From the NCBI GenBank assembly GCA_032158295.1, contig CM063260.1:816001-880000 (forward strand): DNA of 64,000 nucleotides, read 5' to 3'. The position numbers and the translations under genes are program-made. Position 1 is the first letter of the stretch; each line of letters begins with the position of its first letter. Below the pieces are notes generated by a model. That model did not search any database. It saw only the letters and a program-made list of their open reading frames with translations, and had not been told where the DNA came from. This document shows, piece by piece, positions 35,429-63,290 of this stretch. This DNA comes from Pycnopodia helianthoides. Taxonomy: Eukaryota; Echinodermata; Asteroidea; Forcipulatida; Asteriidae.

Positions 35429-36984
35429 CGCTAACATGTTTGTGAATATTTTTGCTGACATTTTCTTCTATAACAGAGATTAGTTTTATAAGTTTATTAT
35501 CACACAAGATGATTTTGCCAGTAAACCTCGGCTACGGCTCCATCACCAATTTACGAGATGAAGTCGGAGTTGAAGACGAAACCGAGATTTGAAATAAAAA
35601 GCCCAAGTTTATGGTGCTTGTCCACACCTCTCCATAGTTCACTGAGTGGAGACCTGTGATTTCAAGCATATGGACTCAAAATGGTTGATGTGGCTTGAAA
35701 TCTTGCTTCCAAAGACATGAAATGACAAGATAGTGCTCTGAGTCAAGTTCCAAAAGGGCATGCTAAAGATCATTATGGAGAGCTGAACAGGCACCAGTCT
35801 ACAATGCAAAGTTTTGGCTGTGGCTATGGCAGGAATGCGAAAAGTCCTATTCTTCAAGGTTGTCATTGCAGCCATAGCCGCAGCTTGATTCAGAAGCGGC
35901 TTGATCCAATCTCTGGCTTTGACTCGTACCCCATCAGCCATTTTGAGGCCTTACACTCCACATGGAGTTTCCAATTGGCTTGATTAAAAAATACCCATAG
36001 CATCGTGCATAGAGAAATCCAACATGGCATCTACACGGCAATACAGAATTACTTGGGACAAACACAGTAGGCCTACCAATCTATATGGATAGTACAATGC
36101 TATAACTTGATAGTACAACTAATTTCTACCAGAATAAACTGTCTACCTACATTCTCAGGGGTTTCACAAATGCACCTACAGTTTAAGGCCACACCACTTT
36201 TTTGACCAATAAGGCGTAAAGCTCTAGGCAATTTGTCATCGCAATGCAACATTTCTATAGCTACGAGTCTTGGTACGAGGCAATTTTATCACAGACTAAT
36301 TTTTTAATTTCTAGTTATCATGAGATGCAAAAACATTCAAATATGAAATGTGAAAAAACTTTGGTGGGTTTAGTTGTTGCATTGCTTGAATCATAGAAAC
36401 ATATCAAATGAAGATTTAAAAACTGAACTTTGAAGCAGGGGGGGGGGTTAGTCATTAGGGAAGAATACTTGAGCAGGGTTCTTAAGTTATTTGAGTGAAT
36501 TATGTTATCACAAGTAGAGTGCATTACTGCATTAGAGTTCAAATAGATATCAACCAAGATATTCAGTCCTTGGGAAAAAACAGTAGGAATATTTGATTGA
36601 GTACAACGGCTGACCTTCATGTACATTTGGTATAGACTTTTATAGACTTTTAAGGCTACTGAATACAGACTTTGCCGAGTTTTCTAAAGGTTACAAAATT
36701 GGAAATCAGATTAAAGTAGGAAAAACACCATGCCTGCAGATATATGACGATATTCTACATGTTAGGATTAATAAGGGATTAAAATAGATCCAGGAGGGAT
36801 GGATCCCAGATTAGATCCCAGAATACATCCATGAAATCTACTAGATACATGAGGGATTAAGGCAGATTAACAATACGCGTCTCAAGGGGATTAAGGCCTA
36901 CACACACTTTCCATCACAGTTAAAAAGTGATGTCAAACAACACCAAGCTGAATATTAATTTCGGCCAGTTTAGAGTCCTGACAG

Positions 36985-37135
36985 TTAACACATTTGCTTA
37001 GCATAGAATAATCTTGCTTGGCAGAAAACAGGGTTACCAGCCAAAAAGCCCATCCATTTACATTCTTTTGTGACTGGTGGCCTGTTAACATTGACTCGGC
37101 CAATAGGACTTTAAGCAATATTTTGTGCTTTAAAC
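36985..37135. mobile_element. Diverged palindromic dispersed element
   Basis: Contains GGGTTACCAGCCAAAAAGCC, TTGTGACTGGTGGCCTGTTA and flanking TTGCTTAGCA-type phrases of the 22301 family; the ends are eroded. Confidence 0.55.
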
Positions 37136-37330
37136 TTGAGCCTAGATTTTCACATAAAGGCACTTTTCGATCAGAGAGCACACCAACCCCTTTTTGCTTT
37201 AGCTTGTAATTTTTGCTTACCACTTTACAATAGGCTTACTGTGCATTCATTCAACACCACACAACGGCTGGGCTTATATCTTAACATTTACATAAGTTTA
37301 ATGTGAAAGTTCTGTCTTTCACCGCCGACA

Positions 37331-37704
37331 GCCAAGATAACAACAATAATAGTACGCGGTTCTTATAAAGCTCACATGTCCTAGTTGCTAGATCAAGTCG
37401 TTTTACGACATTATTATCCCTGTTCATCGGGCAAACTCTAACCAATCCACAAACTTACTCGACTCCCTGGGGAGCCTACAACCTCTTACTGCTTATATTA
37501 GCACTAGCTAAAGGGTTAATCCAACACAGTACCATCTCAGCCCTCCAAGTTCCCATTTATATACCTGGGGTAAGAGAAGCAATTTATGGTGAAGTGCCTT
37601 GCTCAAGGAGACAAGTGTCGTGACCGGGAATCGAACCCCACACTCTCGATGACTGAACCACCAGAACTTGTGTCCGATATACTAGACTGCTCGGCCACGA
37701 CAAG
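37331..37704 (-). mobile_element. tRNA-Leu-headed SINE, second copy
   Basis: Minus-strand copy: head GTCGTGGCCGAGCAGTCTAG, intact B box GGTTCGATTCC, body phrase CCTTGAGCAAGGCACTTCAC, and tail TTTATAAGAACCGCGTACTA. Body length is similar to the copy at 31489 but the sequence is diverged. Confidence 0.78.
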
Positions 37705-38796
37705 ATTGGACAGCAATTTAAATGGAGGATGCCTTTGAGTTTAATAGATGTCACAATGCCTTTGAGCGTTTATCACACACAAGTCTTTCATTGCAGATAT
37801 GATTTACATACAGCACAGACGTCTCCCCCCTATTTTCCATGCCCTAACCCCACCCCTTCAAAATAACCCTCTCCATAAATGCTCCCTTCACATTGACCAA
37901 CAGCATTGGGGCAATTACAAGCCAGCATCCAGTTGCTTTACTCTGTTCAGTCTATATGGCCTAATACCTAGCTATTTTACAAAATGGCGGCACAAAGAAA
38001 ACACCTCATGTCACTTTCTAGTAATGCTTTTCAAAAGCTTGCCCTTTGGCTGCGGCTAAAGTTTGATCAGCCAAATGGAAGACGATGCGTCTTCCAAAGC
38101 CACAGCCAGAACGATGAGAGTACACACTACACTAAACCACACTGTTTAAAGTCTTGTTCCCCGACTGCCCAATTGTACAAACCCAATCTGAAAGACGCCA
38201 GTCTGAGGTACAAGCTTCAGTTTCAATCACAAAGACTCGGTGTATAATAAAAACAAAATGGCTCCCAAGATAAATTCACACAAATGTTTATAACGGGTGA
38301 CATTTAAGGCACATGTACATTCAAAATAAATAGGTGCTTTCATTTAAAGTCTTTTATTTATCGGAATACAATAATTATATGGATTGACATCACACATTAA
38401 GCTGCCGTTTCTTTTCTACACAGCCCCATCACATTATGCAGTGTATCACACCTTACATATTTTAATTTTTCTACATTTACATCCAGTTTGAATATTTGGC
38501 TACCTTAATTAGAATACAATTTGCAAGATCATCTCACATTTATCTCTGACAGAATATTAATTCCTTCGACAAACGTCATTCAGTGTAAATCCTTCCGTGT
38601 TCTTCTGCTTTTTTGTTGTACATTTCTTTCTTTTTGGTAAATTGCTTCATTTTTTTTCTACGACCCAGCCATCGGTTCTGCTCTCAGAACACTTGTCCTT
38701 TATCGCGGAAACTGTCGTTATTCGACCCTTACAAACTTTGGTATAAAATCAATCAGTCTACTGCCCTCTGGCATTCAAAATGTCTCAACAAGGTCT

Positions 38797-39339
38797 GGGC
38801 CCAATTTCATGGCTATGCTTAGCGTAAGTGGACAACTTGCTAATAAGACAGCAAGAATAATACACACTCAATGTAATCGTTTGAAGCTTGTCTGGTGTGG
38901 TTAACAAAAATGAACTATTTCCTTCGGCACCTCACATACTCCAAAGAGAGATGTAACTACATGGTGTCACACCGCAGAACTTCTTACATTAGTGTCTTTC
39001 CACCAAGCAAACCTTCAAGTCTTCCTTAACTACTTATAGTAAAACTTGCGGAGTACAAAATTTCAAAAAACCCCACTCTCCATTGGAAGGAGCATGCAGT
39101 GTTGGCTGCAAGTCAACACCATCCAAAAGAGAGGTATTTCTGTTTCCCACATGGTTTTGAATTCTTACAAGCGTATTTCACGGGATAGCAACATTTTTAA
39201 AAACTTGTCAGCGTGTGTAAATCACAAAGCATTTTCTGCCTGCGCAGCCAGCGCGGAAATTCAGCGCTAACAAGGTAAGCCCAGAATGGAGCCCGTAACT
39301 GCGGGATTCCGCAGTAAGCACAGCCATGAAACTGTACCC
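38797..39339. mobile_element. Longer relative of the 35176 inverted-repeat element
   Basis: Starts GGGCCCAATTTCATGGCTAT and ends AAGCACAGCCATGAAACTGT, which are inverted repeats with a few mismatches. Interior phrases (CAGCGCGGAAATTCAGCGCT) resemble those of 35176-35428 but the element is about 290 bp longer. Confidence 0.62.
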
Positions 39340-40226
39340 TGAACTTTTACAATGGCATCAGAGGCCGTGGTCCCCGCGCTCCCACTCTTTACCTTAGAGC
39401 GCCCTCTTCTGGGCAGATAATCCCATCACGCTGATACTGTTTATCAAGGAGCACCTCAACGCATGCACATTAATTAATTTGAACGGCAACAATCTGGTCA
39501 TTAACACTGCAATCAGGTACGCCTTTTACATCATATTACATCTTTGTCATTTTCAATTACTTGTGGGTTATTGTTTTAAAGAAGACAAAACTGGACTAGA
39601 TTTGCCGAGTTGACCACAGTTTAACAGTAAGCTGGAACAATCTTCACAAATCCCACAAAATGTTAATTTTTACAAACTTGTTGCATAATTCACATCAAGA
39701 TCTGTACAGGTTTTAATAATAGCACAATGGAGTTGCTACATCGCTCAATCTTTTCAGAACCAACACAAATATTACAATTTATTTCAAAAGTGCAACTTGG
39801 AACCTAAGCAGATTACGGTTCCAGCGTGAAGAGGTTAAAATACTTAACCCTCCTACTGTCTGACCATTCACTATCATCCACTGTGGCTTGGAATGATAAA
39901 TAAACAATGCCAGCCTGCAATATGATATCATGTGGTGAACTCATCTACACAGTACACAGTTAGTTCTGTGCAGAGTTGTGCCACCTTACACAACCTGTGC
40001 AGCTGAATGGTTTCAACTGGTTGGACAGCTCACTGGAAAATGTTACCAAGAGTAGGTTTTATACAGGTTTCCTCTCAGCTTTGTTCCCCTTTGAATTATA
40101 CTTATACAAGTAGAACTGGCACATTAGACTTATTTGGTGAAATGCATAGATATGTCGAGCTTTGCACCATTTTGAATCACACATAGCTTACACTTTTAAT
40201 GCAACATGTAAATTTAGTATTCGTGA

Positions 40227-40430
40227 TTAGGTTCCACCTTCATAAATATTCGTGAAAGATAACAAGACTAGAATTCCACCTCATGAATATTCATGTTTAA
40301 TAACAAGTAACTAGACTCCACCTTGTAAATATTCATAACCTGGATAACATGAGACTAGGTTCCGCTGCGTAAATATTCATAATCTGAATAACAAGACTAA
40401 ATTCAACCTCATGAATATTCATAATCTAAT
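40227..40430. repeat. Tandem array built on the palindrome ATGAATATTCAT
   Basis: About five units of 40-50 bp, each pairing a TTCCACCT-like phrase, an AAATATTCAT or ATGAATATTCAT palindrome and AATAACAAGACTAG. It lies about 1 kb past the aPKC stop codon. Confidence 0.85.
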
Positions 40431-40615
40431 CACTCAAGTTTGACTTTTTTGAAAAGTAAGGACAATTCATGAACATGTAATTTCCCACTGTTATTAAAAC
40501 CTCAATAAGCGCCGTCTTGCTCTGTTCTTCAAAACTCAGTCTGGCCCCCCATCCAATTTACAATGCTGTAATAGTTTGTCCTTATGGGGTACCTAACCAA
40601 ACTGTCTTAAAGTTT

Positions 40616-40621
40616 TTTATT
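40616..40621 (-). promoter_or_regulatory. Candidate polyadenylation signal for aPKC
   Basis: AATAAA on the minus strand about 0.8 kb past the aPKC stop codon. The motif is frequent by chance in AT-rich sequence and others lie further on, so this is only a candidate. Confidence 0.25.
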
Positions 40622-40802
40622 AAAGCCGTCTTTCCTTTCATTATTGTTTCCCCGGGGCATTGATATAACAACAGTATCAAATCTATGTAAGCTTAAAAAA
40701 TTAAATAATATTATGTGTATGAGATAACCCTACAATTTAATAATTAAAAAATAACTGCTGTTGAACTTTACATAGTTCATGTACATTTCATATACACATC
40801 TA

Positions 40803-40950
40803 GCTGGACCTCATTTGCATAAAGGTCATATGCAAATTTACCCACAAGGCCACCATGTTAAGCGGCATACATAATCTTATACGAATCAGACACATAGAGC
40901 TTGACCCGATTTGCATGAAGATCATATGCAAATTGACTTTCAAGGTCAGA
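40803..40950. repeat. 96-bp duplication carrying inverted octamer motifs
   Basis: Two 25-bp palindromic blocks, 40813-40837 and 40909-40933, each ATTTGCAT, nine bases, ATGCAAAT, with the phrase GACC-x-ATTTGCAT to the left and AAGGTCA/AAGGCCA to the right. Located in the presumed aPKC 3' UTR or just past it. Confidence 0.8.
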
Positions 40951-40961
40951 GTAACACCCAA

Positions 40962-41118
40962 GCCCAATTTCATGAAGCCCTTAAGCACAAGAAAACTTGC
41001 TCAGCAGAAACAGGTTACCAGTGAAAAACCACTTTATGTATATCGCCTATGACTGGTTCCCTGCAGAAAAAATTTGCTAAGCAGCATTTACTGCTTAACA
41101 GCTTTGTGAAGCTCTGTC
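40962..41118. mobile_element. Palindromic dispersed element, same family as 22301
   Basis: Starts GCCCAATTTCATGAAGCCCT, core AGCAGAAACAGGTTACCAGT and ATGACTGGTTCCCTGCAG, end AACAGCTTTGTGAAGCTC. About 330 bp from the aPKC stop codon, so probably inside its 3' UTR. Confidence 0.7.
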
Positions 41119-41444
41119 CTGTATAAACCCTTCTCAGACGACATCATTATTTTATCGCTCTCCATGCTGGAGTACTTACACCTGCACGTCACCCACACAC
41201 GTTACTACAACTGCCCGAACATGTGCTACGTAACGCAAAGCGTTACATGTGCGCAGTACTCCCGCATGGCAGAACTACAAGTTGCTATAGAAAAGCGCCC
41301 TCGGTGAGTAGAGGTCCATACCGTTGCCGATTACGACGTTTCTTTGACACAGGGACTGGATGTCCGATGAATGAGTACATGCTGGAAGCGCAGAAGACAT
41401 TTTAAAATAAACACCTGTATGGTTGAACATCTCGCCAGTACGTC

Positions 41445-56487
<15,043 letters not shown>

Positions 56488-56956
56488 CTGGAAAAGACAA
56501 TCAAAGGAGAACAAAATTAAGAGCTGAGAATCCAACAAGTTTGCACGAATATCTTTGGAGACCTTGGAGTACCACACCTCAAGGCCCTGTAGGGACTGAG
56601 ATGGTTATGTTCAAATAATCAAAACAATAATAATGTCTACCTCAACAGTTCCTGAGGGTGGAGGGATAACAGCAACCCGTCTTCTCATTTTGAGTTGAGT
56701 TGTAAAATTCAAAAGCAATTTCCAATCGACGCAAAATGCAGACAGAGAAGAGGGGTTTTGTGGGTGTCAAGACGGCCGATTCTAATCAGTTTATTGAGAG
56801 GAGTGCGACAACGTCGTCTGGCTGATTCCTCAAGTATGCGCTCTGCAAAATCTTGAGGGGATCATTCCACAGAATTCAAAAATCCGACTCAACTACCGTC
56901 CTGAATAAAACATCAGACATTTTCCAGCACTCTGAGTACACAGATACAGAGGAGGC

Positions 56957-56983
56957 CAAAAAAAAAGAAGAAGAAGAAGAAGA
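56957..56983. repeat. A run and (GAA)n
   Basis: Nine A followed by about five GAA/AGA units. Confidence 0.9.
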
Positions 56984-57599
56984 TGAAAGTGTTACAATCC
57001 GACTTCTCCTCCGGCGTACAGTGATCAACGACAGAGCTTCTAATCCACGGCGAGGACCCTCAGCTGCCCTGACGTCCTACTAATGTCACAAGATCCAATA
57101 ACGCCCGGCCCACCTTAACGAGACACGGAAATTGAACTGCCACACAGATGGGACCGGCCTGGCGATGAGGCGGTGTCGAAAAATGCAAATTTTTTGTTCA
57201 GTCGAGAGAGCAGTCTTCACAGACACAAACTAATCACAGCGGAAGTTGGGATGAGGCTAGGTTGGCATAAATCACCCTATCAACGAGATATTCTGTTATC
57301 TGTTTGCGTACCTCTCCAGGTTTATCGGCTTGATTGTTGTTTTTCTTCCCCAAAAACATATTCCTAAGTTGGCAACACTCACTTTAGTGTCCTGATTGAG
57401 TGACTCTGGCTGTGGCTGACGGCAGATGAAGTGATCTAGCCCAAGCCGTAGCCCCAGCTGGCATTTCAGATTAACCCTATTATACATTGATGATTACAAC
57501 AGAGTCAGTTCTGCCATTAACCTTGGTCTTTATAACACATTCATTGTAAGGAGAGAAAAATAACAAGAGACTGAACAAGTCTAGCGATATTCGAACTGG

Positions 57600-57737
57600 T
57601 CACAAAGTAGGAGGGTTTAATTCATAATGTAATGGATATTGTGTTTGAGAGTGATTTCCTGCTAATTTTCGCTTCGCACAAAAAAAAAATTGCCAAGCAC
57701 ATCTTTCTGCTAAATAGCTCGGCAAACCTGGGCCCAT
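57600..57737. mobile_element. Eroded copy of the palindromic dispersed element
   Basis: Only the right part is clear: TGATTTCCTGCTAATTTTCG, TTGCCAAGCACATCTTTCTG and AACCTGGGCCC. Confidence 0.45.
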
Positions 57738-57777
57738 AATTTAAAGGGGGAAACACCAACTTTTATTTAAATCACGC

Positions 57778-57834
57778 CAACATTATTTTGGTTAAATTGA
57801 TCCAACGGCAACATTATTTTGGTTAAATTGATCC
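57778..57834. repeat. 31-bp tandem duplication
   Basis: CAACATTATTTTGGTTAAAT starts at 57778 and again at 57809; the second copy is almost complete. Confidence 0.95.
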
Positions 57835-58975
57835 ACATGCACTCAGGGTGATCTATCCGTTCACCGGGAACGAGTCCCCAAGAGAGATTACTTGGTTTGG
57901 AAGATCACTGTTGGATATCTGCCTGGACAGTGTTTGATTTCATTGTGGGTGGGGGTGTAGTAGCCACGCGACTCGGTATAAAGTTTCCCATTTCCTAAGC
58001 CACACTGAGTGTGTTAGACTATGCTTCAAAGTTTACAACGTCTAAAACTTCAAAGGGGTTCAGATTTCAAGAACATTTTCACTACACCACAGGCCCCTTT
58101 ACCATAACCTGTCATCACAAGAATTGCTAAGCAAAGCTCTTTTTTTTTACTTATCAAAAACTTCTTCAGCTTAACGACTTTTATATAAAAATAGGCCAAA
58201 AAGTTTGTTGTTGATACAAATGTATAAAGTCCTCAAATATTTCTTAAAATTATTTGCAAAACTTTTTGGGGCAAAGATTTAAATTTAAAAGCTGAAGTAC
58301 ACATAAGTAAATCTTTAAAAATTATGTGTACAAAAAAAATGCACGACTCGCTCTTTTTTGGGGGTTACTGGCCCAATGTTTAAATACCTGGACTCTGGCC
58401 AGTGTTCCAGTGAGTCTACATGAATTAAGGGCACACCATTCAGAAAAAAAGTAATATCTATTGGGAACATTTTTGAACAGGATCATAATGCACATGCCGC
58501 AAAAGTTCAGTTAAAAATTCCACAAGAAGAATTGATATTTTGAAAGCCGTCTCGTAAACAGTTTTTTATTTGGGCACTTATGTGTTATCCATTGCAGTTT
58601 CACAAAAGCAATAAAAAATACAACGAAAATCCATTGAATACAATGAAATATTCACTGGTTGTTTTGTGTATTGTGTATGCATGCAGTCTTCATCCCAAAC
58701 AGATTTCTTCCGAGTCAGCAAAGCATATCAGATGCAAAAGCTTACACCTCTCTCATACCGCATGAGCGAACTCCATCCCCAATTAATACAATAGAGAACC
58801 CACTTAATGAGTTTCTTAAGACTGATCCGAGGTGTAACGCAGTAATTGGATCGCGTTAAAACAATGAGCACTGTATAAACAATTAGCCAACCCATAGGGG
58901 ACGCGGTAATTAAATTCAACAGCCATTCAAGAGTCACTGACATTTCATTGTACTTTAGTCTAAGATCTGAAGACT

Positions 58976-59021
58976 GTTGGTTGGGGGTGGGGTGGGGTTG
59001 GGATGGGGTTGGGGGGCTGTT
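58976..59021 (+). repeat. G-rich tract with quadruplex potential
   Basis: Six runs of three to six G separated by one to two bases within about 45 bp (GGGGGTGGGGTGGGGTTGGG and on). Satisfies the G3+N1-7 quadruplex pattern more than once. Confidence 0.85.
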
Positions 59022-59350
59022 GCAGTGTCCCTAACCCAGTGAATGCGAAGTGAATTTCAAAACCATGACAACTCGATATTCACAGTGAATGTTTTGTAAG
59101 AGTTGAGCACATTTCAACTGGAGCGAACTGTTCGTTGTGAAATTGCCACGCCAAATTCGCTTCACATTCCCATGAAATATGTACTGGGCTAAAAGTCTAC
59201 AGGACAGTCTCTCATGTGTTAGAAGCATACAACTCGAAGTAAATGTAGAAGAACGATATAATTAATACACAATATATGGACTTATGTAAGAAAACACAAA
59301 TGACTACATCATCACACTGTTCAGACTACATCATCAAGATCACTAGGGCT

Positions 59351-59513
59351 GGCCAAATTACCTCTTTATAACAGCAACAATGTTATAAGAGGACAGCAAA
59401 ACAAAGGAACACAAAGCAGAAAATGAGATTCTGGACTTCACAATGTAGGGCCTACTGATTAAAAGCAGAACCTCTTTATAACAGTGCTCTTTATAACATG
59501 GGTTGACTGTACA
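59351..59513 (-). repeat. Dispersed repeat, copy 2 (inverted)
   Basis: Reverse complement of the repeat at 53574-53712: AATTACCTCTTTATAACAGC, GTTATAAGAGGACAGCAAAA and AAAATGAGATTCTGGACTTC. The CTTTATAACA phrase recurs at the right end, suggesting an internal duplication. Confidence 0.75.
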
Positions 59514-62220
59514 TGTAGGTCATACATAATGTACACCATTGTGTGCACACATTTTTGGAGAAGTATGAGGAATATGTAGATGTATCTACAGCTAGTATTG
59601 TGATTTGACTTTGGGTCTAACCCCTAGAGTGCCTCAACAAAGTGCCAAAGTAACTCTTTGCCTATACATGGAAATGAAGTCTCTATCCAAGATGGCCCAT
59701 AACCATGAATAACCTAAAAGGACACAAGATAACCCGGCATGTCTGGCATTACAGGGGAGTGGGATTCCTCTTAGGATATTCATAGCGCAGGGCCCGGCAG
59801 GGGGCCCGGCAGGAAAAGATTCCTTCAGTGCCGTGCCGCAAACAAATTATGGGAAATTTTACAGGAATTTATTTTCGGAGGGGGAGGAGCTTGTGGTGCT
59901 TGCTTGTTTGTTACCAGAGCTAATTCTGGCATGTGAGTTTGAATCGTCTTCATTCATTCACTCAGGAATTAAAGGGAAAGTAAAGAAATGAAAGGGAAAT
60001 TTTTATTTAAAAGAATAAAAATTTGAACAGTAGCTACATGAACAGTAGCTTCATCATTTATCAAGAAACAGATTTAAAAGTGCCAATGTAAGCATTGAAG
60101 TTTTTCTTCATAATGATCTGCAGTCAACAAACATGCTTATGTAACAAACAATACACTCTGCACTATAGTGCATGTACACTGTAAGTTACGCACAGTCAAC
60201 AAATGCCATTAAGATTCACACTTCACTTTCAAAATCATTTTGGGAATCTTACATTTCTGAGAGGTGAGAGAACTTCTGTTAGGTTGATTGGACCCTAGCA
60301 GGCAAGTTTTAGATAGTTTGTCAAAATTTGTCAGAATCTCTCAAAAAGGTACAAAATGCAAAAAACACAATCTAAACAGTACCCCCCCCCAAAAAAAGGG
60401 AAGACTTGAAAAAAAAATTGTACACCAATCAAACAACTCTACGACCAAAAACAAGCCAAAGAAAACCAAAAATTTCCATTCAACGTATCAAGGTGATCTT
60501 ACCTTCATCATCGATGTCTCAAGCTCAAGGAACAACCGGCCTAAACTTCTCGACGCCTTTCCCAGTCGGCCGAACCCCTTCCTCCAGCCTCAGCCGTGCC
60601 CTTGACAAGCCCATGCTGGCCCTCTCCGTCTCAGAGACGGACTGAGGACCACAGAATGGAGCAACTGCCATGAACCTACAAGCCCCCGGGCGACGCTGTG
60701 CCCCACAGGCCATGAGGTGAGTCTGGTAACTGTGCTACGGTACAACTGATCAAACGACCAACTGCGAAAATCCAGAAATCTCAGTTACCAAATAAATCGG
60801 ATGTTTTGGAGTCATGGCGTAGCTCTGGCAGACAGCAACTGCTCCCATCGAACGCACCGGCAGACTGCTCAAGACTCCAGCAGCTTGTAACAAGCAGCTG
60901 CATGGAAGCGAGACAAGGTAATGCAAGCAGCAACTGATACAGCCCGATCAACTCCAGTCCGGTTTAATGAGACATAACAAGCCCAAGTCGAAACAGGAGA
61001 ACCAGCCCCTTTCCCCCCGACCTGGAGGCTACCCACGAGGTGGACTGATAGAACTGGACGGACGACAGGGGTATTTAAAGCCTCTGAGACCCACGTCGTG
61101 ATCAATATCCCACCACTGGACATCACTGGGAGCCTTAGCTCTATGCTGGGAGAATGGGGGGAGGGGGATTATAACAAATCAATATCGAATGCTCCGGTGG
61201 GACAGATGTTAAACGGTGTTTTAAGTTTTTGTACAAATGGATCGTGGTGTCAATTAGAGAGCTCCAAGCTCTGATCGCACGAGACTGGAATCCCAACCTA
61301 ACTTTAAAACAGGGCAATCTCCTCTTATCTTAATTAACCAGGGGGATCAATGCTCACAAATGACGGCAACTTTTTACGAAGTCCTCACTGATCAATATGA
61401 CAAGATGTTCAGCATGTTGAGACACTTTACAATTAACATTTATTTAAATATTAATTGCAATGAAGAAGAAAGTGTCTCCCGTGGTGCAGTACCTGATGGT
61501 CATGTTGAAAACAGATGGATTTTTGACAATTCACTTTTGAAATATGGTCATGTGCCCAGCAAAAGGTCGTAAGAAGTTAATGTATGAAATTGTGTTTAAA
61601 AGAAAACCGAGTGTGAAAGTTTGATGGTTTTTCTGCGACTCGAAAGTAAACTTCCACTATGGGAAGGTAAAAATGCACATCTTTGGAGTCATTCTAGCAG
61701 CAAACACACACGGTTAAGCAATGAAGCCATTTTTGGCTGCAACCTCCTCAGGAGCTAGCACAAGCTAGCATGTTTGGCCGATGGACGCGAGTTGCTGCCG
61801 ATACGTAAACAACTAAAATAATATTGATTGTTTAAAAAATAATTTTTTACTTAAGATTAAATTCACACAAAAAAATCATCAAGATCAGACCATTTAGAAT
61901 GCTTCAGATAGCACAGTAGGGTTTTTAAAAACCAAGATAACCATCTAGTAGAAAACATTCCGAGGACCTTGGTTTCAATTCAGCATGCCCTGGCCAAACT
62001 TCCAACAATTTGGGTCGACAATGCCCCACAGATTTAGACAAATCCTGGGTGAGAAGCTTGCTCCTGCTGGGGCATACTGGATACATTACATCTGTATCAT
62101 TCAAAACCCCAGTGAGCCGTCTCAGTGCTACAAGTTCTTGCAATTTTACATCCGTAACTATCAAAGGGGCGCTAAATGAAAAATAAGTATAAATTTGAAA
62201 AAACTAAATCAAAATCTACA

Positions 62221-62494
62221 AATAAATGTCTTTCTTGGAAAATGAATCTTTCTTCTTGCTAAACAATCACTTTGGAGATCACTCTTGATCAATTAACTCC
62301 ATTTACCAGGAGCTCCAAAATACGCAAAACCAATTTTATGGAATTCATAATTCATTCAATTTACAAATAAATGTCTTTCTTGGAAAATGAATCTTTCTTC
62401 TTGCTAAACAATCACTTTGGAGATCACTCTTGATCAATTAACTCCATTTACCAGGAGCTCCAAAATACGCAAAACCAATTTTATGGAATTCATA
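62221..62494. repeat. Identical 129-bp direct duplication
   Basis: 62221-62349 and 62366-62494 are identical as read, with a 16-bp spacer (period 145). The unit begins AATAAATGTCTTTCTTGGAA and ends TTATGGAATTCATA. Confidence 0.95.
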
Positions 62495-63290
62495 CAAACT
62501 GCACAAACGACCTTATAGTCCTGAGCCGACGAGTGGATGATTGAATACATGGTCACTGGTCAGACAGTAGTTTTTACTTATCAACAAAACTGGAACTTAA
62601 TCGCAAAGTTTCTTCATTTGCTAAAACCATCAGGCAAACTTAGGTGAAAATTGACACCCTCCCACCACCACCATTTGGTGTATTGATCCTTCCTAATGTC
62701 AATCAATACAACTGATAATCCAAGTCGTGTGCCATGGACGGAATCAATCACTGACAATTAAACAAGATGTGATCAATAACCTTAGAAGGATGGACATCTG
62801 GCCACTTTTCAACCTCAGCCATGTAAGCTTCGTTACTTTAGATGCTATACTTCTTAAATATTGCTTTAAGAACTACTCAATTTTATAAACGTCAGGCCAT
62901 AAACTATTTTTTAAAACTGAATATTTATGTTTCCTGCATGAAACGTTTCCCAGATTGAAATAGTTTTGAATCCGTTTCTCTGAAACCACAATCCTTAGAA
63001 GGGAATGGCATCTCAGAATGTTATACAGCTGCAGTGCTTTTCACCAAGTAAGTTTTTATGGTCGTTCATTTTTGGAGTAATTTACCAAAGGTATACCCTG
63101 CCTTATAACACGTAAAACAGAACAAGTGTATGTGTTTGGACAACCAATATAGGATGCCATACAAAAAGGGCCACTTTTCCAGAAGTTGACTGGAATGGTT
63201 AAACCTGAGAAAAGCATTGTGACACTGATCACAGTGACAAACATGTTTACAAACCAGCAGGAATGTTACATCAGAGAAATTCACCACAGC

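Larger units (their letters stand above)
26776..41444. other. Convergent intergenic spacer with presumed 3' UTRs
   Basis: AT-rich sequence between the two stop codons. The first few kb are probably PRDM3/16 3' UTR: AATAAA occurs at 29177-29182 and 30785-30790, but neither can be chosen from sequence alone. The spacer holds two SINEs, six or more palindromic dispersed elements and three tandem arrays, listed separately. Open frames are short and show no recognisable domain. Confidence 0.6.

Noticed and set aside
57296..57487. Minus-strand frame with a GTGAGT donor at 57381-57386 as an upstream aPKC exon
   Set aside because: Peptide does not resemble PB1 and the phase does not supply the two bases required by the exon at 56366-56487.
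60525..60713. Possible first coding exon of aPKC on the minus strand (GC-richer block, donor GTAAGATC at 60492-60499)
   Set aside because: The encoded peptide has no resemblance to the N-terminal PB1 strand, and the frame stops before the donor. It might still be 5' UTR.
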